Shown one piece after another: positions 1-4,284 of a DNA stretch of 5,748 nt; position 1 is the first letter of the stretch; each line of letters starts with the position of its first letter. The DNA lies in NCBI GenBank assembly GCA_021800575.1, contig JAJYYW010000108.1, positions 1 through 5,748 of the forward strand. Reading direction: 5' to 3'. The translations under genes were made by a program, and so were the position numbers. Source of the DNA: a bacterium (GTDB taxonomy: Bacteria; JAMCPX01). The notes under the pieces were generated by a model, which did not search any database, was not told where the DNA came from, and worked only from the letters and a program-made list of their open reading frames with translations.

Positions 1-605
1 TCCCTGCCGCGGCTTCAGCTCAATACTGGAGCGGGAATCCCGAGGGGAACGGCTCCCTAGCGGTGAAATTTTACAGTTTTTTTCCGAACAGCAATTCAAA
101 CGGCTTAAAAGATTTTAGTCCAGGACTGGGCGTAGGGGTAGACGGCCGTGTCAATTTCGGCAATTATTTCGCTTTAGCGGGAGAACTCGACTATACCGGT
201 GTTTCCAGTGCAAGCCAGACCTACAATGTGTATGACGCATACGGGAATTATGTTGGTTCTGCGACCGATACCGCCTATTTCAACGATGTTGCTTTCAAAC
301 TGGATGCACTCGTAACCCTGCCTGCAGGCTCTGTGATACCATTTGCGGGAATTGGCATGGTGGCCAATTATCCGACATTCACCTTCAGCGGATACAGCAG
401 CGGTTACAGCGGCTCCGCAAGCACAAGCGGCAGCGGCATTGGAATGGAAATCGTCGGTGGAGCGGACTTTTTGACAGGAGGGAGCGGAGCGATTACCGCG
501 CAGATTTCGATACCGGTCAATCAAACCGCATACTTCAGCGACCTTGGTACAAACATCGATGTCGGCGGCTTTGAGATAATGGTAGGATACAGATTTATCA
601 TGTAA
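1..605 (+). CDS. Outer-membrane beta-barrel protein, 5' end missing
   Basis: The frame is open from the window edge (first full codon at base 3) to a TAA stop at 603-605, giving about 200 visible residues. A GTG at 63 could be taken as a start, but the frame continues upstream as PAAASAQYW. This looks like the end of a Sec signal peptide with an ASA|Q signal-peptidase I site, so the real start lies outside the window and the mature protein probably begins near base 21. The rest alternates short amphipathic strands with Gly/Ser/Asn/Tyr-rich turns, for example around GVGVDGRVNFGNYFALAGEL and a Ser/Gly-rich loop near bases 390-440. It ends in GYRFIM, close to the aromatic C-terminal strand used by barrel assembly. 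This pattern fits a small (perhaps eight-stranded) barrel of the OmpA/OmpX-like superfamily. No ligand or enzyme role can be read. The barrel assignment is inferred from pattern, not from a recognised subfamily. Its codons look more AT-rich than those of the other genes. Confidence 0.72.
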   Translation, partial: PAAASAQYWSGNPEGNGSLAVKFYSFFPNSNSNGLKDFSPGLGVGVDGRVNFGNYFALAGELDYTGVSSASQTYNVYDAYGNYVGSATDTAYFNDVAFKLDALVTLPAGSVIPFAGIGMVANYPTFTFSGYSSGYSGSASTSGSGIGMEIVGGADFLTGGSGAITAQISIPVNQTAYFSDLGTNIDVGGFEIMVGYRFIM

Positions 606-675
606 CGGTATCCGGACCAGAGGGGTCAGCCCTTGAAACGCGGGACAGAAACACGTTTTTATGAAAAAGGGGGGG

Positions 676-704
676 CTGGATTCCCGCTCCCGCGGGAATG
701 ACAG
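676..704. repeat. Dispersed palindromic repeat, dRS3/REP-like
   Basis: The core is ATTCCCGC (680-687), loop TCCC, then GCGGGAAT (692-699), a perfect 8-bp inverted repeat flanked by CTGG and GACAG. The core matches the ATTCCC-N8-GGGAAT pattern of Neisseria dRS3 repeats. From memory, very similar TGGATTCCCGC...GCGGGAATGAC elements are scattered between genes in many Gram-negative genomes. Only one copy is present here, so its repeat status is inferred from resemblance. It has no T-tract on the plus strand and is a poor terminator for the barrel gene. Confidence 0.6.
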
Positions 705-731
705 AGAGGGTGGCAGAAAATCACACACCCG

Positions 732-750
732 ACCCATGCCCCGCATGGGT
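732..750. repeat. Perfect 8-bp inverted repeat (hairpin)
   Basis: ACCCATGC (732-739) and GCATGGGT (743-750) are perfectly complementary around a CCC loop. No run of T follows on the plus strand, so this is not a standard intrinsic terminator. It lies about 30 bases after the dispersed palindrome and could be part of the same mobile or repetitive unit, or an independent RNA hairpin or protein-binding site. Confidence 0.45.
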
Positions 751-780
751 ACCCCGTCCTCTTATCTTCTCAAGAAGGTA

Positions 781-809
781 TTCAGCTTGATGTTATAGGT
801 TATTATACT
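781..809 (+). promoter_or_regulatory. Weak candidate sigma70 promoter
   Basis: TATACT (804-809) matches the -10 consensus at five of six positions. It is preceded at a 17-base spacing by TTCAGC (781-786), which matches the -35 box at only three positions. The stretch is locally AT-rich. If active, it would transcribe the inverted-repeat cluster that follows. This is a pattern match only. Confidence 0.22.
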
Positions 810-819
810 ATCGTATTGT

Positions 820-936
820 ACCCCCAAAAGGGTTCAGGCAACCGTATCTGGAGCCGTTAACGGGTTCAGGATTTCCTGACGGGATGCTTTGAGGGGCTTT
901 TACTGCAATGTCGCGATTCCTAAGAGTGTAAAGCAT
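820..936 (+). other. Inverted-repeat cluster, possible structured RNA or operator
   Basis: Several short self-complementary elements are packed here: CCC/GGG around AAAA (823-832), GGTT/AACC (831-843), the perfect 10-bp palindrome CCGTTAACGG (854-863), TCAGGA-TT-TCCTGA (866-879), and a 7-bp long-range pair ATGCTTT (884-890) with AAAGCAT (930-936). The nonamer GGGTTCAGG occurs twice, at 830 and 862. I do not recognise a known riboswitch or sRNA family. Such short pairings can arise by chance, so the element is tentative. Confidence 0.25.
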
Positions 937-1075
937 AGCCAGGAGCTGTATGTTTCAGGTAAAAAAAGGAATTGAAATCGCAGCGGGCGTTGGCTTTTGA
1001 CATGGTACTCTGTCCGTCAGATCTCCCTTGGTGTTGGAACAAGCGGGGAGGGGAATCGTGTTCTCCTCTTCCTGC

Positions 1076-1104
1076 TTGTATTTTCGGGTAAAGCGATCGA
1101 TAAT
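1076..1104 (+). promoter_or_regulatory. Candidate sigma70 promoter for the antiporter gene
   Basis: TTGTAT (1076-1081) and GATAAT (1099-1104) are separated by 17 bases. The -10 box matches consensus at five of six positions and the -35 box at three. Transcription would begin near 1111 and give a leader of roughly 195 bases before the antiporter start codon. This is the best-placed promoter-like sequence upstream of that gene, but it is unproven. Confidence 0.33.
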
Positions 1105-1145
1105 GGAAGCTGGATAGATTTACACAAGCACTCGTTATCGGGATG

Positions 1146-1170
1146 GCCCGCTGTGTTTTTTTCTGCGGGC
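1146..1170 (+). other. GC-rich hairpin in the antiporter leader
   Basis: GCCCGC (1146-1151) pairs with GCGGGC (1165-1170) around a 13-base loop containing seven consecutive T. The T-run is inside the loop rather than after the stem, so this is not a normal terminator. Its position between the candidate promoter and the start codon would allow a leader role. No partner anti-structure was identified. Confidence 0.3.
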
Positions 1171-1292
1171 AGGGAGAGCGGGTACGCCGGGATAGGAAGC
1201 ACGTCCCCGGGAAGAACAGAACAGGCGAGGGAGGCCTTCACGCATGGTGATAGCCCAGACATGCCGGTGCCGGCAGCGCGGCGCTGTCCTGC

Positions 1293-1297
1293 GGTGA
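1293..1297 (+). promoter_or_regulatory. Ribosome-binding site of the antiporter gene
   Basis: GGTGA lies nine bases before the ATG at 1307. The TGA within it (1295-1297) is an in-frame stop for the antiporter reading frame, so translation cannot begin further upstream. This fixes 1307 as the earliest possible start. Confidence 0.6.
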
Positions 1298-1306
1298 AAC
1301 AACCGT

Positions 1307-3064
1307 ATGGCTATCCTCAATGACATTCTCATCATCATTGCCCTGTCACTGCTGGTATTCTTTGTCTTCAGCCGTCTGAAGATCACCACGATCGCAGGCT
1401 TCATTCTGACCGGTATCTTCGCCGGTCCGTACGGGTTTGGTCTCGTGAGATCCGTGGAGGATGTCCGCAAACTTGCAGAGCTCGGGGTCATACTGCTCCT
1501 GTTTACCATCGGCATCGAGTTTTCGATGAAAAAGTTCTTTCAGGCAAAAAAGCTGGTACTCCTCGGAGGCATCCTCCAGGTGTCCCTGACGACCTTGATC
1601 TGTTTCATGGCAGCGCGGCTGTTCGGACAACCCGGCGGCAGGAGTTTGTTCATCGGTTTTATCGTGTCCCTGAGCAGTACCGCCATCGTCTTCAAGATTC
1701 TGCAGGAACGGTCAGAGGTGGACAGTCCCCACGGCGTTATCACGATCGGCATCTTGATCTTCCAGGACGTCGTGGTGATTGCCATGCTCCTTCTTTCGCC
1801 GCTGCTGGTGACAACATCCGGCGGCATCGGCAAGCCGCTTTTCGTCATCCTTCTCCGGGGCGGGATCATCATATTTCTGGTGATCGCCAGTGCACGGTGG
1901 CTTGTTCCGAAGATGCTGTACCTCGTTGCACGGACGCGGAGCAGGGAACTGTTCCTTCTGAGTGTGATCCTGATCTGTCTCGGCATAACGTGGCTCACGT
2001 CAAGCCAGGGATTATCGCTTGCCCTGGGGGCCTTCCTCGCAGGGCTCACCCTGTCCGGGTCCGAGTATAAGCACCAGGCCCTGGGGAACATCATACCGTT
2101 CCGCGATGTGTTTACCAGCTTCTTCTTTATTTCCGTGGGCATGCTGGTTGATATCGGCTATGTTGTCCGGCATCCCGTGCTTGTCCTTTCCGTTTTTATC
2201 GGCGTGCTGATCCTGAAAAGTCTTATTGCAGGAGGTGTTACGGCAGTGCTGGGCGCACCGATGCGCACATCTTTACTTGCCGGTATTGCGCTGTGCCAGA
2301 TCGGCGAATTTTCGTTTATACTTCTGAGAAACGGCCTTGATCATACCATTCTTTCCACGAACATCTACAACCTGTTTTTGGCGGTCTCACTCCTCACCAT
2401 GCTCGCTACGCCGCTGCTCATGAGTCTTTCGCCGGCTCTTGCGCAGTCCGTCCTGCGTCTTCCGATCCCCGGCAGATTGAAAGACGGGCTGTACCACATT
2501 CCCCCTGCCGGGGCGCCTGTCAAAAAGGATCATCTCATCATCATCGGGTACGGCATCAACGGGCGTAACGTGGCCACCGCGGCGCGGGAATCCGGCATTC
2601 CCTACGCTATCATAGAGATGAATCCGGACGTCGTGATCCAGGAGCAGAAAAAGGGAGAACACATCCTGTACGGCGATGCCACCTACGAGACGGTGCTCGG
2701 CAAGGCAGGCGTCAAGACAGCCCGGGTCGTCATCGTGGCAATCAACGACCCCGCAGCGACGCAGAGGATTACCGCGGAGGTCAGGCATATGAACGAGGAT
2801 GTATACCTGATCGTCCGGACGAGATACATCAAGGAGATGGAAATGCTGGAGAAGCTCGGTGCCGACGAGGTCATCCCCGAAGAGTACGAAACCTCGGTCG
2901 AGATCTTCGCCCGGGTGCTTGATCAGTACGACATACCGAAGGCCTCTATAGAACAGCTCGTCACGAAGGTACGCTCCGGCGGGTATGAGATGTTCAGGAG
3001 CCTTTCGGACGGCCCATCTTCGTCTCGGATGGAGCATACCCGGGGGAAGCGCGGCAGGCCCTGA
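1307..3064 (+). CDS. CPA2/Kef-type monovalent cation:proton antiporter with RCK_N domain
   Basis: This 585-residue inner-membrane protein exchanges K+ or Na+ for H+, by family. Residues 1-380 hold about 12-13 hydrophobic segments with CPA2 landmarks: SLSSTAIVF (121-129), HGVITIGILIFQD with the ion-site Gln153-Asp154, GAFLAGLTLSGSEY (241-254), FFFISVGM (272-279) and QIGEFSFIL (331-339). A linker leads to an RCK_N/TrkA-N Rossmann domain (about 408-525) with GYGING (414-419), acidic Glu437 at the end of the second strand, and GDAT (456-459); this should bind a dinucleotide and gate transport. The last 60 residues are a helical linker and a polar tail with no RCK_C (TrkA-C) domain, which many longer relatives have. 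The start is set by an in-frame TGA at 1295 and the GGTGA site. The gene ends 26 bases from the convergent decarboxylase gene. Whether it is a true glutathione-gated Kef, a K+/H+ or a Na+/H+ exchanger cannot be told from sequence, so no symbol is given. Confidence 0.92.
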   Translation: MAILNDILIIIALSLLVFFVFSRLKITTIAGFILTGIFAGPYGFGLVRSVEDVRKLAELGVILLLFTIGIEFSMKKFFQAKKLVLLGGILQVSLTTLICFMAARLFGQPGGRSLFIGFIVSLSSTAIVFKILQERSEVDSPHGVITIGILIFQDVVVIAMLLLSPLLVTTSGGIGKPLFVILLRGGIIIFLVIASARWLVPKMLYLVARTRSRELFLLSVILICLGITWLTSSQGLSLALGAFLAGLTLSGSEYKHQALGNIIPFRDVFTSFFFISVGMLVDIGYVVRHPVLVLSVFIGVLILKSLIAGGVTAVLGAPMRTSLLAGIALCQIGEFSFILLRNGLDHTILSTNIYNLFLAVSLLTMLATPLLMSLSPALAQSVLRLPIPGRLKDGLYHIPPAGAPVKKDHLIIIGYGINGRNVATAARESGIPYAIIEMNPDVVIQEQKKGEHILYGDATYETVLGKAGVKTARVVIVAINDPAATQRITAEVRHMNEDVYLIVRTRYIKEMEMLEKLGADEVIPEEYETSVEIFARVLDQYDIPKASIEQLVTKVRSGGYEMFRSLSDGPSSSRMEHTRGKRGRP

Positions 3065-3090
3065 TACCGGCCGTATGCTGACAGCAGATT

Positions 3091-4281
3091 TTACAGGTTG
3101 ATATGAACGACCTTGGCCGGCGGCATGCCGTTGAAATAGGTCGAGGAAGCGGTTGTGTAAGCCCCCATGTTTTCCGTGTACACGAGATCGCCCTCGTGCA
3201 GGTCCGGCAGGAAGACCTTTCCCGTGTTATGGATGTATTCGTTCTCGGACAGGGTGTCCAGCCCGTCGCACGTGGGTCCGAACAGCCTGCATTCTTTGGG
3301 TGTTCCGCCTTTGACCGCATGGACGTTGATGGGAATGTGATCGTAGACCATGGCCGAGTAGGTGTGATAGACACCGTCGTCGATGTGATAGGAGGGAGGA
3401 ATCGTTGAATGCTTCGCGAGCACAACGCTGGCAACGGCCGTGCCCGCGTTCGCGACCAAAAACCTCCCGGGCTCGGCGAGCAGGAGCACCTTCTCTCTCG
3501 GGAACAGCCGGTCGACCTCCTTGTTGATGATGGCGGAGAGCTCCTCGAAGGACTGCTCGTCCCCCTTGTACCTGACCGGGAAACCTCCACCGATGTCCAC
3601 GATCTTGATCGGGTACCCTTTTGTCACGGTCTCGCCGATCTCATAGCCTCTGGCGTCCGCCTGGCTGAAGATGTCGGCGACGGTCCGCAGCGCCTTGACA
3701 AAGTTTCCGGGCTGGTTGCACTGGCTCCCGGCGTGGAAGCTGATGCCCTCGATCGTCATGTGGTTCTCTTTGGTCTTCTTGATCAGGTCCATTGCCTGAT
3801 CCGGGTCAATGCCGAACTTGTTCGAAAACTTCACGACCGAGCCCTCATCCGATATCTTGATCCGCAGCAGGAGGCCGGCATCCGGAGAGTGCAGTTTGAT
3901 CTTCTTCATCTCCTCGACGCTGTCGTAGGTCAGCAGCGGTTTGTATAGGTTCAACACGTGCAGGGAATCGGGTTTTTTGACCGGGTTGGCGTAGATGATC
4001 TTGTTCCAGATAAAATCCTGCAGGGCCCGCGGTTCCAGGTGTTTCACCTGGTCGAAGAGCAGATTGAACTCGTTGAGTGAGGCGACATCAAAGCTTGACC
4101 CGAGCTTGAGCAGGGTACTGATGATGGCGGGGTCAGCATTCGCCTTGATCGCGTAGTAGACCTGGATTCGTGGAAGACGTTTTCTTAACTCCCGGTAGTT
4201 CTTCCGTATCCGCTCGTGATCGATGATCAGAAGCGGTGTCCCGTGCCTTTCGGCCAGTTGTTGTATGGTCTTTTTGTCCAT
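3091..4281 (-). CDS. PLP-dependent ornithine (possibly lysine/ornithine) decarboxylase, alanine-racemase fold
   Basis: This 396-residue cytosolic enzyme probably decarboxylates L-ornithine to putrescine. It has the two-domain layout of fold-type III decarboxylases: an N-terminal PLP barrel and a C-terminal beta domain. Visible active-site residues match eukaryotic-type ornithine decarboxylase: Lys46 in YYAIKAN (Schiff-base lysine), His183 in GISFHAGSQ (stacks on PLP), the phosphate-binding GGGFP (231-235), Glu270 in AEPGR, Asp314 in MVYDH, Cys338-Asp339 in FGPTCDG, and Tyr375 in ENMGAYT. Asp314 and the Cys-Asp pair point to ornithine/lysine decarboxylase rather than diaminopimelate or carboxynorspermidine decarboxylase. 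Length is typical of short bacterial forms. It is not related to the fold-type I SpeC of E. coli. The ATG starts three bases after the homospermidine synthase stop, with no clear Shine-Dalgarno sequence, so translational coupling is likely. The neighbour supports the putrescine-forming role; lysine activity cannot be excluded. Confidence 0.9.
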   Translation of the reverse strand: MDKKTIQQLAERHGTPLLIIDHERIRKNYRELRKRLPRIQVYYAIKANADPAIISTLLKLGSSFDVASLNEFNLLFDQVKHLEPRALQDFIWNKIIYANPVKKPDSLHVLNLYKPLLTYDSVEEMKKIKLHSPDAGLLLRIKISDEGSVVKFSNKFGIDPDQAMDLIKKTKENHMTIEGISFHAGSQCNQPGNFVKALRTVADIFSQADARGYEIGETVTKGYPIKIVDIGGGFPVRYKGDEQSFEELSAIINKEVDRLFPREKVLLLAEPGRFLVANAGTAVASVVLAKHSTIPPSYHIDDGVYHTYSAMVYDHIPINVHAVKGGTPKECRLFGPTCDGLDTLSENEYIHNTGKVFLPDLHEGDLVYTENMGAYTTASSTYFNGMPPAKVVHINL

Positions 4282-4284
4282 TGT
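4282..4284 (-). other. hss-decarboxylase junction, likely translational coupling
   Basis: Only three bases separate the synthase TGA (4285-4287) from the decarboxylase ATG (4279-4281). The 19 bases before that ATG (CATGCCGCTGCCCTGAACA) contain no purine-rich ribosome-binding site. Termination-reinitiation from the upstream gene is the simplest explanation for translation of the decarboxylase. It would keep the two enzymes at linked levels. Confidence 0.55.

Larger units (their letters stand above)
606..1306. other. About 700-base intergenic region without a convincing gene
   Basis: No open frame here has both a plausible ribosome-binding site and protein-like composition. The region separates two genes on the same strand. 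It holds a dispersed-repeat-type palindrome (676-704), a perfect 8-bp hairpin (732-750), an inverted-repeat cluster (820-936), two weak sigma70-like promoter candidates, and a GC hairpin in the probable leader of the antiporter gene. No clear intrinsic terminator follows the barrel gene: the T-run at 656-660 is not preceded by a GC-rich stem. I recognise no known riboswitch, tRNA or rRNA. Confidence 0.7.

Noticed and set aside
63..65. GTG as the start of the barrel gene
   Set aside because: The same frame continues upstream to the window edge and encodes a signal-peptide end (AAASA followed by QYW), so the GTG is an internal Val codon.
655..668. TTTTT-ATG-AAAAA as a terminator for the barrel gene
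   Set aside because: The stem is made only of A-T pairs with no GC-rich base and no T-tract after it, so it is unlikely to terminate transcription.
174..746. Minus-strand open frame (190 residues) opposite the barrel gene and the repeat
   Set aside because: It reads through the dispersed palindrome (giving a FPRERES-like translation typical of such repeats) and is antisense to a well-supported barrel protein.
953..977. TTTCA...TGAAA inverted pair resembling the end of a CRISPR repeat
   Set aside because: There is one copy only, with no spaced repeats around it and no cas gene in the window.
997..1323. 108-residue plus-strand open frame before and overlapping the antiporter start
   Set aside because: There is no ribosome-binding site before its ATG, its composition is not protein-like, I recognise no motif, and it overlaps the antiporter start by 17 bases. 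More likely leader or spacer sequence.
2994..3590. Minus-strand Arg/Ser/Thr-rich open frame overlapping the decarboxylase gene
   Set aside because: It is out of frame with the clear ornithine-decarboxylase reading frame, has low-complexity composition and has no motif.
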